Assembly (NCBI GenBank): GCA_964653655.1
Contig: CAZZHG010000009.1
Location: forward strand, 12,002 to 76,001
Direction of reading: 5' to 3'
Length of the DNA stretch: 64,000 nt
Origin: CAZZHG01 sp964653655
GTDB lineage: Bacteria; Bdellovibrionota; FAC87; UBA2466
The notes under the pieces were generated by a model that was not told where the DNA came from, did no database searches, and worked only from the letters and a program-made list of their open reading frames with translations. Made by a program: the position numbers and the translations under genes. How positions within the stretch are numbered: position 1 is the first letter of the stretch; the number at the start of each line of letters is the position of its first letter. This document shows positions 16,822-25,055 of this stretch, in pieces.

Positions 16822-17421
16822 ATGATTAAGCTCTATGATTTCGGTCTTTCCGGAAATTGCTACAAGGTTCGGCTCGTGCTCAACCAGCTGGGCATCCGCT
16901 ACGAGAAAATCGCGGTGGATAGAGCGAACGGAGGGACGCGCACGCCCCAGTTTCTGGAGCGCTTTCCCGTCGGAAAAGTTCCCGCGATGGAGCTCGAGGA
17001 CGGAACGACGCTCACCGAATCGAACGCGATGCTTTGCTACTTCGCCGAGGGTACGCCGCTTCTCCCGGCCGATCGTCTTAAGAAAGCCCGCGTGATGCAG
17101 TGGCTCTTCTGGGAACAGTACTCGCACCAGCCCAACGTCGCGGTCCTTCGCGCGTGGAGGAAACTTTTCGGAATTCCGAAAGGGCAGGAAGCGGAAGTGC
17201 CTTTGCGCGAAGCGCTCGGTTACACCGCCCTCGGAATCCTGGAAAAGCAGCTCGCCGAAAACGATTTCCTGGTGGGGAGTTATTCCATCGCTGACATCTC
17301 CCTTTACGCCTACACCCACATGGCGGAGGAGGGTGGATTCGACATGAAACGATTTCCGTCGATCGGCGCCTGGTGCGCCCGAGTCCGCTCCCAGAAGGGG
17401 CACATTCCGCTCCTAGGGTGA
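16822..17421 (+). CDS. Glutathione S-transferase
   Basis: 199-aa cytosolic GST. Thioredoxin-fold N-terminal domain (IKLYDFGLSGNCYKVRLVLNQ) with the glutathione-contacting segment GKVPAMELEDGTTLTESNAM, where the cis-Pro and ESxA motif are seen, followed by an all-helical C-terminal domain with FLVGSYSIADISLYAY, matching the conserved N-capping/hydrophobic staple motif. The nearby gshB-like ATP-grasp gene (21739-22782) would be consistent with use of glutathione. Confidence 0.92.
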   Translation: MIKLYDFGLSGNCYKVRLVLNQLGIRYEKIAVDRANGGTRTPQFLERFPVGKVPAMELEDGTTLTESNAMLCYFAEGTPLLPADRLKKARVMQWLFWEQYSHQPNVAVLRAWRKLFGIPKGQEAEVPLREALGYTALGILEKQLAENDFLVGSYSIADISLYAYTHMAEEGGFDMKRFPSIGAWCARVRSQKGHIPLLG

Positions 17422-17430
17422 TCGGGTAGA

Positions 17431-18054
17431 ATGGATCCAATGACACCTCTCAAGACGTTTGCCTTGGGGCTCCTCCTTCAACAGGTTGCGTTGGCCGCGC
17501 CGGCGCGGGAGGACATCGTTCTCCCGATGGGCAAGGTCTATCATCAGGTCGGTCTCAGCTCCTGCTGGGCCTATTCGACCTTTCATACGCTTCGAACTTT
17601 CTATGCGTCCCAGGTTTCCTCTCCGTGGAAGCAAGCCATCGAGGAGCTCGACGATTCGGCGGCCATCCGCGAGTTTCTCGTCGCCGACGGCTCCCTCAAG
17701 GTCAAACACAACCCTCTCTATTTCGTGATGCTCCTGGAAAAAGAATGGGGCCTGACGGACCGGCCGTGGAAGGCCTATTTCACCAATCCCCGTTGCCGCA
17801 AGGATCTCGGGCCGGGCGGAGAAGAGGGCTCAGTCGCGACGGGCGATCAGATCCCCGATCGCATCGTGGCTTCCCTGCGCAAGGGCTCGCCCAGCGTTTT
17901 CTGCAACCGCGTCCACTGCGTTTCGCTTTACGGTGTTACCTTGGAAAACGGGGCGCCCAAGCAGTACTGGGTCGCCAACAGTCTCGGCGGACTGGAAAAG
18001 CGCGCGGCCGACGCGATCCCGAATTCCTTCTGCTATCTTCTGACTCACGACTGA
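17431..18054 (+). CDS. Secreted papain-like (C1-type) cysteine protease-like protein
   Basis: 207 aa with a signal peptide (about residues 5-23; ATG 17440 is an alternative start). HQVGLSSCWAYSTFHTL matches the papain active site: Q39 is six residues before C45, as Gln19 and Cys25 are in papain. Later HCVSLYGVTLENG and QYWVANSLGG correspond to the His159 and Asn175 regions. All four catalytic positions are therefore present in a compact domain with no visible propeptide. The gene lies 9 nt after GST and may share its transcript. Activity is inferred. Confidence 0.68.
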   Translation: MDPMTPLKTFALGLLLQQVALAAPAREDIVLPMGKVYHQVGLSSCWAYSTFHTLRTFYASQVSSPWKQAIEELDDSAAIREFLVADGSLKVKHNPLYFVMLLEKEWGLTDRPWKAYFTNPRCRKDLGPGGEEGSVATGDQIPDRIVASLRKGSPSVFCNRVHCVSLYGVTLENGAPKQYWVANSLGGLEKRAADAIPNSFCYLLTHD

Positions 18055-18138
18055 CCTGCCACACTTTTGTCAGGATTGCCTTCTAACCTGAGTCTAAGGC
18101 GCGGATTCCGCGCCGGAACGACAACAGGGGATGGCAAC

Positions 18139-18612
18139 ATGAAAGACAACCAGGGCAGGTTCCTTCAAACTTTACGTTGGAGTCTAGCGGCGATCGCGCT
18201 GCTTTCGCTCGTAGCTTGCGGCCGCGAGCCGCTCGCCGAGACGGAAGAGGATGCGCTGTCGGATCACTATCTCGCCGAGGAGTTTCACTCGGCTCCCGCC
18301 GTTCGCGGAGCGGTTTCGACGTCCAACGTGAATGTGGATCAAATCAAACAGCGGGTTTCCCAGTTCGCTCAGACGGCGAAAGCGGGATTTCAAGCCTGCC
18401 GCTCGGACATCCAGACCCAGGCTCCGCAGCTCGTGCAGACGAAGCCGCAGAACCGGGAACAGGGAAAGCAGCAGCTTCAGGCGATTCTGAACTTCTTCAA
18501 GACGGCTTCGCTCTCCGCGCCGTGCTCTCAGCTGGTGAATCAGCTGAAGGCATTCCGGGAAAAAGTGCGGCAAAGGGTTCAGCCTCAAACCACGGGCACA
18601 CCGTCGTATTGA
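18139..18612 (+). CDS. Small helical lipoprotein
   Basis: 157 aa from ATG 18139, chosen because it has an AGGGGAT site and gives a lipoprotein signal (lipobox LVAC, C27). The upstream in-frame start at 18067 lacks both. The mature protein is Gln-rich and helical with two cysteines (FQACRSD and SAPCSQ). Family unknown. Confidence 0.72.
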   Translation: MKDNQGRFLQTLRWSLAAIALLSLVACGREPLAETEEDALSDHYLAEEFHSAPAVRGAVSTSNVNVDQIKQRVSQFAQTAKAGFQACRSDIQTQAPQLVQTKPQNREQGKQQLQAILNFFKTASLSAPCSQLVNQLKAFREKVRQRVQPQTTGTPSY

Positions 18613-18620
18613 GGGGAAGG

Positions 18621-18672
18621 GGCCGGGATCGGAGATGGAAAACCCAAGGCAAGCCCATTTCCGATCCCGGCC
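18621..18672. terminator. Long hairpin between convergent genes
   Basis: Perfect 13-bp arms at 18621-18633 and 18660-18672, with inner pairing extending several more bases around a short A-rich loop. It lies between the lipoprotein (+) and the serine hydrolase (-). No U tract follows on either strand, so it may act with Rho or as an RNA-end stabiliser. Confidence 0.55.
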
Positions 18673-18693
18673 TACTCTGGTTCCCTTCAACGC

Positions 18694-19956
18694 TTAGAGC
18701 GCTTTTTCGGCGAGAGCCAGCCCCTTGCGGACGTAATCGATCAGCACCCACTGGTTCACGCCCTTCGCTTCATCGTGCCACGCGACGGATAAGCAGCCCC
18801 ATTTGCCCCGAGGGCCCTGGAGCAGATAAGCCATCGTCATCACGCCGGGTTCGGAGCCGCCTTTGTAGCCGGCGTAGGTGAACTTCGCCGTGTCGACGAG
18901 CGGCTGATTGATCGAGAGAATCGAGTCCACTTCCTTGCTCGCCCGGCCGTGGAGACTCTCCATCGCCGCGCACTGACCTTCCGTCGAGCCGAACCACTCG
19001 AGCTCGTTGATTCGCGCCGGTTTGTCGAAGGGCACTCCGTTGGTGCCCACCTTGGAAAGCGGGAAGGTGCCCACTTGCGCGTGCAGGATCTGGCGCCGGT
19101 CCACCTCGGCGGCGTCGACGAAACTCTGCGTGAGGGCGGCGTCCACGCCCCATTTCAGCTTGAAGAACTCCGCCGTCGTGAGAAAGGGCTGATTGGCTTG
19201 CGGGAAAGGATTTCCCATCGGCGTGAGCTCGGCCTCGACGTGAATCCGGCCGAGGTGCTGAATCAAATGATCGGTGGCCGTGTTGTCGCTGATCGAAATC
19301 ATCTTCGCTGCGTACTCGGCGAGCGTCGCTTCGGTTCCGGCGGGAAGGTTCTGCATGTCGCCGGAGGGGAGGCTCTTCCAGTCGTCCTTTACGGCAAGCT
19401 TATCGGTCCACTTCACCTTGCCGTTTTTGACCGCGGTCTCGAGGGCTCCGAGGACGTATAGCTTGAAGCCCGAGCCGAGGGGCTGGCGCTCGCCACCCTT
19501 CGCGGACTGAGGAGGCTCGCCGAAAACGGAAAGCGTCGAGGAGGCGGTGCCCCGCCAGGAAGCGAGGTACTTTCTCACGTCGTCGAAATTCGTGAGGGGA
19601 GCGTTGAGGTCGATCTCCGTGAAGCGAAGGGCGGTGAACTTACCGTCGGCGCCGACTTGAAAGACGACGCGCAACCGGTGGCCCGGCGCCGAGAAGAGAT
19701 CGTAAGTGCCCGCGTCCGCCGTTTCGCTGACCAGGACTCTTCGGGCGCAATCGCCCGTGGCCTCGTGAAGCTCGTCGAGCACCGCTTGGAAACTGTCCGA
19801 CGGCAACGCCTTTACGAAGGCGGGGTCGAAATGTTCGGTGTAAACGAACGCCTTCGAGTTCACGACGTAGTCGCAGAGAAATTCCGCTCCCTTGTCGACG
19901 GTTCCCGCCACGGCCGCAAGCGACCAGCCCAATCCCAACACCCATGCGAATTTCAT
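18694..19956 (-). CDS. Exported serine hydrolase of the beta-lactamase class A fold
   Basis: 420 aa with signal peptide. The penicillin-recognising motifs appear in order: SxxK as SGFK (in GSGFKLYVLGAL), SDN in SISDNTATDHL, and a KTG-like KGGS in YAGYKGGSEPGVM. The family (PF13354-like) includes class A beta-lactamases and non-lactamase serine hydrolases. It has about 150 extra N-terminal residues that resemble no catalytic domain. Whether it hydrolyses beta-lactams or a cell-wall/ester substrate cannot be told from sequence alone. Confidence 0.85.
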   Translation of the reverse strand: MKFAWVLGLGWSLAAVAGTVDKGAEFLCDYVVNSKAFVYTEHFDPAFVKALPSDSFQAVLDELHEATGDCARRVLVSETADAGTYDLFSAPGHRLRVVFQVGADGKFTALRFTEIDLNAPLTNFDDVRKYLASWRGTASSTLSVFGEPPQSAKGGERQPLGSGFKLYVLGALETAVKNGKVKWTDKLAVKDDWKSLPSGDMQNLPAGTEATLAEYAAKMISISDNTATDHLIQHLGRIHVEAELTPMGNPFPQANQPFLTTAEFFKLKWGVDAALTQSFVDAAEVDRRQILHAQVGTFPLSKVGTNGVPFDKPARINELEWFGSTEGQCAAMESLHGRASKEVDSILSINQPLVDTAKFTYAGYKGGSEPGVMTMAYLLQGPRGKWGCLSVAWHDEAKGVNQWVLIDYVRKGLALAEKAL

Positions 19957-20044
19957 GGGGCAACGCTAACCACGCGCCCGGAAATTGCCAAGCCAGTTTT
20001 GATCTCAGGTGATTGATATTCCTGCAAATCTTAACCGCGTCCGC

Positions 20045-20587
20045 TCATCGGGCCGCGGCAATGATGGCTGGAACCGAGCGCTTCATTAGATCTTGGAGCG
20101 CCTTATAGAGCGAATCGGTGAACTCGCTTTCGGAAGCGGCATGGGAAGTCTGGGACGAGTTCCCCGCGAATGACTGGGTCGACTCTTCCCCGCCTCCGCT
20201 CAACTTAACTTCGACTCGGATAGTGGAATCGACATTCCAGGACTCGGCTTGCACCACTTCCTTTACCGTACCGGCAACTACAAGCGGGTTGGGTGAAGTC
20301 TCGCATTCTTGCGCGCCCGCCTTGAGCAGCTCCCGCTTGTAGGCCGCCCGGATCCACTCCGGTACATCGCCGTAGGTTTTAACGTCGCTCGTCTTGATGC
20401 CCAGGAGGAAAGTGTGTCCGAGAAGCTGCGGGTTCTCACGGGCATCCGTGAACTCGGCGACTTTCACGCAAACGGGCTTTGCGAATCTGGCTTCGCTACC
20501 GGTCGGCAGAGGGTCGAGGTGGACGACTTTCGGGGCGAGGGCGCAACCGAACAGGGTGAAAACAATCAGAGGAAAAATTAGGCGCAT
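20045..20587 (-). CDS. YajG-like lipoprotein
   Basis: 180 aa with lipobox LFGC (C15). The mature region (VKVAEFTDARENPQLLGH ... VVAGTVKEVVQAESWNVDSTI) resembles YajG/Lipoprotein_16-type outer membrane lipoproteins, whose function is poorly known; assignment is tentative. It has an AAGGAG-type ribosome site and stands alone between the serine hydrolase and ddl on the minus strand. Confidence 0.65.
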   Translation of the reverse strand: MRLIFPLIVFTLFGCALAPKVVHLDPLPTGSEARFAKPVCVKVAEFTDARENPQLLGHTFLLGIKTSDVKTYGDVPEWIRAAYKRELLKAGAQECETSPNPLVVAGTVKEVVQAESWNVDSTIRVEVKLSGGGEESTQSFAGNSSQTSHAASESEFTDSLYKALQDLMKRSVPAIIAAAR

Positions 20588-20646
20588 GGGCGAGGCTCCT
20601 TCCGTTGGTCAGGATTAGACGGAGGAGGCGCCTGATCCGTTACGGA

Positions 20647-21732
20647 TTAGCGAAAGGATTTTCCCATGCGCTGAAAGGCGAGCTCGATGAGCTTGGTGAC
20701 GAGGGCCTGGTACGAGAGCCCCGACGTCTGCCACATCTTCGGGTACATGCTGATCGGCGTGAACCCGGGCAGCGTGTTCACTTCGTTGAGGTAGATTTTT
20801 CCCGTCTTTTTCTCGAGGAATAGATCGACGCGGGCAAGCCCGTCGCACTCGAGCAGGCGGAAAACTTTGAGGGCGAACTCCTGCACCTCTTTCGTCTTCG
20901 CCGGATCGAGGGGAGCGGGGGTGAGGGCGTCCGCTCCATCCGACATGAGGTACTTCGCTTCGTAGCTGTACCAGCCGACTTTGGGGGAGGGGACGATTTC
21001 GCCGGGCAGCGCGACGGTGGCGGTCTTATTGAGACCCAGCACGGCGCATTCGATTTCGCGTCCGTCGATTCCCTTTTCGACGAGGACCTTAGTGTCGTAC
21101 TTGAAACCGAAGTCGACGGCCTTCTGAAGCTCCGCCTTGTTGCTGACTTTCGAGACGCCCACCGACGATCCCTGGCGCGAGGGTTTCACGAAGAGCGGGT
21201 AGCCGAGCTTCTCGATGGCCGCCATCTTTCCCGGTAGTTCCTCGGCCGCCGACAGCCAAACGTAGTCGCAGACCGCGATGCCGGCGTTCACGCAGATGTT
21301 CTTCGTGAGCACCTTGTCCATGCAGATCCACGAAGCTCCGCAGTTGGAGCCCACGTAGGGAACCGAAACCAAATCGAGCATGCCCTGGAGCGTACCGTCC
21401 TCGCCGAACTGTCCGTGGAGAATCGGAAATACGGCGTCGAAGGTAATGGTCTTGCCGCCGGAGAAGAGACGGCCCTTGCCGTCGGTGCCGCTGTAGGGCG
21501 CGATGGATACCTCGGGGGCGTCCTCGTTCAGCTTGATCTTGTCGGCGCGGAACTCACCGAGAAAGAAGTTCTTCTCGTTACAGAGATGCCAGACGCCCTT
21601 TCGCGAAATGCCGACGACTATCGGGCGGAAGAGGGTTCGGTCGAGAGCGTCGAGCGCGCATTTGGCCGAGATGAGCGAAATCTCGTGCTCGTCGGAACGG
21701 CCGCCACAGAGGAACAGGATGTCTTTTGCCAT
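20647..21732 (-). CDS. ddl: D-alanine--D-alanine ligase
   Basis: 361-aa ATP-grasp ligase that makes the D-Ala-D-Ala dipeptide for peptidoglycan. N-terminal LCGGRSDEHEISLISAKCAL, the glycine-rich ATP loop VKPSRQGSSVGVSKV, and the C-terminal NEVNTLPGFTPISMYPKMW are diagnostic of DdlA/DdlB. It starts 6 nt after the stop of the gshB-like ATP-grasp gene, so the two are one operon. Confidence 0.95.
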   Translation of the reverse strand: MAKDILFLCGGRSDEHEISLISAKCALDALDRTLFRPIVVGISRKGVWHLCNEKNFFLGEFRADKIKLNEDAPEVSIAPYSGTDGKGRLFSGGKTITFDAVFPILHGQFGEDGTLQGMLDLVSVPYVGSNCGASWICMDKVLTKNICVNAGIAVCDYVWLSAAEELPGKMAAIEKLGYPLFVKPSRQGSSVGVSKVSNKAELQKAVDFGFKYDTKVLVEKGIDGREIECAVLGLNKTATVALPGEIVPSPKVGWYSYEAKYLMSDGADALTPAPLDPAKTKEVQEFALKVFRLLECDGLARVDLFLEKKTGKIYLNEVNTLPGFTPISMYPKMWQTSGLSYQALVTKLIELAFQRMGKSFR

Positions 21733-21738
21733 GAGGTT

Positions 21739-22782
21739 TTAAACCACCGAACGGATCGGAGGGGAGGAACTTAGAATGGAGCTCCGGACCTGGACTCGTT
21801 TTTCCAGATCCTTGATTACCGCTTCCCCCACGTTGATTCCGTATAGCTCGTTGATGTTGTGGATTCCGCCGGGACAGAAAGAGTTTATCTCGAGCACCTT
21901 GTCGCCGACGATGTCGATGCCGACGAAATACAGGCCGTCGGCGATCAGTTTCGGCTGGACCACCTCGGCGATGCGCGCCTCGATGCGGGAGAATTTCACG
22001 GTCTTTCGTACGCCGCCGATGTGCATGTTGCTGCGGATCTCCCCCTTGGGGGACATGCGGCGGTACATGGCGGCCTGCTTGCCGACGAAGATTGGCTCGC
22101 CGTTGAGAAGAAGCAGCCGCTTGTCCCCTTGTTTCACGGCCGGCAAAAATTCCTGCGCGATCACGTAGCCGTTCTTCGAGACGGTCGCGATGATCTGATT
22201 GATGTTGATGTCGCGCCAATCCTTGATGAAGAAAACGTCCTGGCCGCCGAAGCCCGTGAGCGGTTTCAGGATGACGGGCTTACGGAGCTTTTTGACGAAA
22301 TCCTTGATCTTGGTCGCGCTCCTCGTGATGAGCGTCTGCGCGCGGATCTCCTCGGGGAACGAGGAGAGATACATTTTACTCGACGCTTTCGCGAGGCCGC
22401 TCGGGTCGTTCAATACTAGTACGCCCGAAAGTTTGAGCAGGCGGCCGAACTCGAGGCCGGGGTTGCTCTTCGCGGTGTCGTTCTCCGTGTCTCCGTGAGG
22501 ATTGTAGCGGAGCATGACGACGTCGAAATCGTTCAGCGTAACTTCGAAGCGGCGGTTTTCCTCCGCCTGAAGAGCTTCCAGGTATTCCGTCGTGTTTCGG
22601 AAGTGGCCAGGGCCCGCGGCCGTCACCATCGCGGTGATTTTTCCCGGATCGCGGAACGTAAGGCTATTGATGTTGGCGAAAACGACCGTGTGGCCGCGCT
22701 TCCAGGCTTCGAAGGCGAGATGGGAGGTCGTGTAGGCGGGCTTCTGATAGAAGGCCGACCGGACGAGGAAACAAATCTTCAT
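21739..22782 (-). CDS. gshB: Glutathione synthetase-like ATP-grasp ligase
   Basis: 347 aa. ATP-grasp fold with N-terminal RYNPHGDTEND, the core VILKPLTGFGGQDVFFIKD, and C-terminal VGIDIVGDKVLEINSFCPGG, which matches GshB-type catalysis of gamma-glutamylcysteine plus glycine to glutathione. It is somewhat longer than E. coli GshB (316 aa) and belongs with the GshB-like proteins, so a different peptide ligase activity is possible. No gshA is in the window. Directly upstream of ddl. Confidence 0.75.
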   Translation of the reverse strand: MKICFLVRSAFYQKPAYTTSHLAFEAWKRGHTVVFANINSLTFRDPGKITAMVTAAGPGHFRNTTEYLEALQAEENRRFEVTLNDFDVVMLRYNPHGDTENDTAKSNPGLEFGRLLKLSGVLVLNDPSGLAKASSKMYLSSFPEEIRAQTLITRSATKIKDFVKKLRKPVILKPLTGFGGQDVFFIKDWRDININQIIATVSKNGYVIAQEFLPAVKQGDKRLLLLNGEPIFVGKQAAMYRRMSPKGEIRSNMHIGGVRKTVKFSRIEARIAEVVQPKLIADGLYFVGIDIVGDKVLEINSFCPGGIHNINELYGINVGEAVIKDLEKRVQVRSSILSSSPPIRSVV

Positions 22783-22845
22783 GGCTTTTCCCAGTGTATC
22801 CCCAGGGGCGCTTTGGCCGTAAAGACAATTTGGGACGACGAGGTA

Positions 22846-23904
22846 TCAGCCTACGTGGCTGCGCACCAGGGCGGCTAGGACGCTGCGGGCCCGGTTGTCG
22901 ATTTTGAGGAACTCCACGCCCACGCCCGCGGTCGGGCCCTTGGGGTCGAGGCTTGCGATGCGGAACTCCTCGATCTCCACGGCTTGTCCGTCGAAGTAGA
23001 AAATCTTCAACGATCCCTTCAGGTTGGGTTTAATGAGGCGGTTTTCCTCTGAGCGGGGGAACACCAGATAGGCGCCCCGTTCGCTCAGGATGCAAACTTC
23101 CATGGCGAGCGGCGGGTGGCCCGAGAAGATCGTCTCCCCGCTGAACTTCACGCGCACGCGCCGGTTCTGGCGGCGGTTTTCGAAGTTTTCCGGAGCGGGA
23201 AGCTTCGGGTCGTAGGGAAGCGAAAGCGTGACGAGCGGGTATCCCTCGGGCGTATGGGCCGTGTTGAGGGTTCCGCCCTGGGCTTCGAGCAGGCTGCGCG
23301 CGATCGTGTAAGGCGAAGCGGGGCCCTGGCCGCGGCCGCTGATCTGCATCGGGGGCTGGGACAGCACGCCGATGGGTTTACCGACGAGAGTTAGCTCGTA
23401 CACGGCGTCCGAGCGTTTCAGCGTGAGGCTGATCTCTCCGCCGCCGACGAGAGACTCCGCCATTTTCAAAATCAAATTCGTGAGCAAGTGCCGCAAGGTC
23501 GCGGCGTCGAGGGCCGCGGTGGCCGGCGTTTCGGCGAGCGCGGTGAGGCGCAGTCCGCGCAGCTGAAGCTCCGGTTCGAGAAGCTCGACTGTGTCGAGCA
23601 GGAGCTGTGCGAGATCGGTCGGCTTCGCGTCCATGCCCCCCGGGCCGCTGTAGTAGCGAAGGTTCGCCGAAAGATGGAGTGCCTTTTCCGCCGCCGAGAG
23701 TGCTATCGCCATCGAGCGGTCCCGAACCGAGGGGTTCGCGGTGGAGAGCGCGTAGTTCAGCTCCCCAAGAATCGCTCCCAGCAGTTGTCCGAGCTCCTGT
23801 CCCGCCTGAAAACAAAACTGGCGCAAATCGCGCTCGGCGAGGAACGGATCCTTCGGAAGTTCCGGACTTTCCATCAAATTCGACTGAGTCTTTTTGGGTT
23901 GCAT
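22846..23904 (-). CDS. Degenerate histidine-kinase-like protein fused to PilZ
   Basis: 352 aa. Residues 25-240 look like the DHp and ATPase modules of a sensor kinase, but the phospho-acceptor His is absent (AGQELGQLLGAILGELNYAL, no His in the expected position) and the N box reads LLTNLILKMAESL, lacking the second Asn. Residues from about 240 form a PilZ domain starting NRRQNRRVRV, the RxxxR c-di-GMP-binding pattern. No transmembrane segment is seen, so it is a cytoplasmic signalling protein, probably a pseudokinase with c-di-GMP input. Divergent from the DUF374 gene. Confidence 0.72.
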   Translation of the reverse strand: MQPKKTQSNLMESPELPKDPFLAERDLRQFCFQAGQELGQLLGAILGELNYALSTANPSVRDRSMAIALSAAEKALHLSANLRYYSGPGGMDAKPTDLAQLLLDTVELLEPELQLRGLRLTALAETPATAALDAATLRHLLTNLILKMAESLVGGGEISLTLKRSDAVYELTLVGKPIGVLSQPPMQISGRGQGPASPYTIARSLLEAQGGTLNTAHTPEGYPLVTLSLPYDPKLPAPENFENRRQNRRVRVKFSGETIFSGHPPLAMEVCILSERGAYLVFPRSEENRLIKPNLKGSLKIFYFDGQAVEIEEFRIASLDPKGPTAGVGVEFLKIDNRARSVLAALVRSHVG

Positions 23905-23950
23905 GTTCGAATTACTATCGGCTTAATGAAGCCCGCGTTTGAGGGCTATC

Positions 23951-24625
23951 GTGCCTATTTTTCGACGAATCCGGGAATCGCTGGCGGTCTTCTTGCTGCA
24001 TCGGGCCTACAGGCTTTTGAGCGCCACGTATCGCTACGCCCACGTGCGCCGTCCGACGGTGCGTCCTTCCGTTTACGCCCATTGGCACGGGGATGAGCTG
24101 CTTCTCCTCGGCGCTTTCCGGGACTCGGGGATGGCGGTCATGGCGAGCCGCAGCCGGGACGGGGAGCTGATGAAACGGCTTCTCGAAAAGCTCGGCTTTT
24201 TCGTGTCGCGGGGATCTTCGAGCCGGGGCGGGGCGGCGGGCCTCAAGGGGCTCATCGACGCGGTTTCCGGCGGCGGCCGGGAGGCGTCGCTTGCGGTCGA
24301 TGGACCGCGCGGGCCCATCTACGAAGTGAAGCCGGGGATTTTGAAATTGTCGCAGGAGACGGGCCTTCCGATCGTCCCGGGCGCCGCGGCGGCAAGCCGA
24401 AGATTTGTCTTTAAAAGGGCTTGGAATCGGTGTTACCTTCCGACTCCGTTCGCTAAGTGCGTGATTGTCTATGGGGTTCCGGTAACGGTCCCGAAAGACG
24501 TAGCGCCCGAAGCGTTCGAGTCGATTCGGCTGGAGTTGGAAGCGTCTCTCAAGGCGCTCAAGGTCGAAGCGGAGGCGAGCTTCACTCGCGCCGCGGACAA
24601 ACTTCTAATGGCCGAAGCCACATAA
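23951..24625 (+). CDS. DUF374 family acyltransferase (lipid A-type)
   Basis: 224 aa from GTG 23951, preferred over TTG 23939 because GAGG lies 6 nt upstream. DUF374 proteins belong to the lysophospholipid/lipid A acyltransferase superfamily. Recognisable blocks are YAHWHGDELLLLGAF, MASRSRDGELMKRLLEKLGF, VDGPRGPIYEVKPGILKLSQ and GLPIVPGAAA. The likely role is acyl transfer to lipid A or a related glycolipid at the inner membrane; substrate unproven. The next feature downstream is a repeat and tRNA-Pro. Confidence 0.85.
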   Translation: MPIFRRIRESLAVFLLHRAYRLLSATYRYAHVRRPTVRPSVYAHWHGDELLLLGAFRDSGMAVMASRSRDGELMKRLLEKLGFFVSRGSSSRGGAAGLKGLIDAVSGGGREASLAVDGPRGPIYEVKPGILKLSQETGLPIVPGAAAASRRFVFKRAWNRCYLPTPFAKCVIVYGVPVTVPKDVAPEAFESIRLELEASLKALKVEAEASFTRAADKLLMAEAT

Positions 24626-24638
24626 GACGGGCTTCCCC

Positions 24639-24658
24639 CTTCGCCCCTTGGGCTACGG
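24639..24658. repeat. Dispersed intergenic repeat, copy 2
   Basis: Matches 8716-8735 at 17 of 20 positions. It lies 14 nt after the DUF374 stop and 71 nt before tRNA-Pro. Confidence 0.35.
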
Positions 24659-24729
24659 GGGACGAGAAAGCCGTCGAGTTTTTCCCGGCCGTTGAGAGGC
24701 ACCTGGCTTCGAACGGTAAGTTCTCATGA

Positions 24730-24806
24730 CGGGCTGTAGCGCAGGTGGCTAGCGCGCTTCGTTCGGGACGAAGAGGTCGTCGGTTCAAATCCGACCAGCC
24801 CGACCA
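24730..24806 (+). tRNA. tRNA-Pro (anticodon CGG)
   Basis: Full cloverleaf. The acceptor stem is 24730-24736 with 24796-24802 (7 bp perfect); D stem GCGC/GCGC; anticodon stem CTTCG/CGAAG around loop TTCGGGA with CGG at 24764-24766 reading CCG; T stem GTCGG/CCGAC with loop TTCAAAT. G37 fits proline tRNAs. A discriminator A and encoded CCA end at 24806. Confidence 0.97.
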
Positions 24807-25055
24807 GTTTTCCCCGACTTTCTAAGTTCGAGACGCGCCCCTGTCCCCCTCTTTTCAGACTGGGCTTACACAAAGTGACGCCATACTCTCTTGGTTAGCA
24901 ATTCTTCTCCGTAACCAACGTGCTCCATCACTTTTCGCGTGCGGGACAAAATGTCGTCGGTGGCATTGTGTTGAAAGCGGATGCTGGCGGGCCTCTTTGT
25001 TAGAACAATTTCGGGCTAATTTTGATGAAAGCAAAACTCCGCCCCGGGGGCCCGC
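24807..25055. other. Spacer downstream of tRNA-Pro
   Basis: 249 nt without a convincing gene and with lower GC than its surroundings. It contains a 7-bp inverted repeat TTGGTTA (24891-24897) / TAACCAA (24912-24918). A minus-strand reading frame at 24855-25118 has no ribosome site and no protein-like features. No direct repeat of the tRNA 3' end was seen in the window. Confidence 0.4.
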
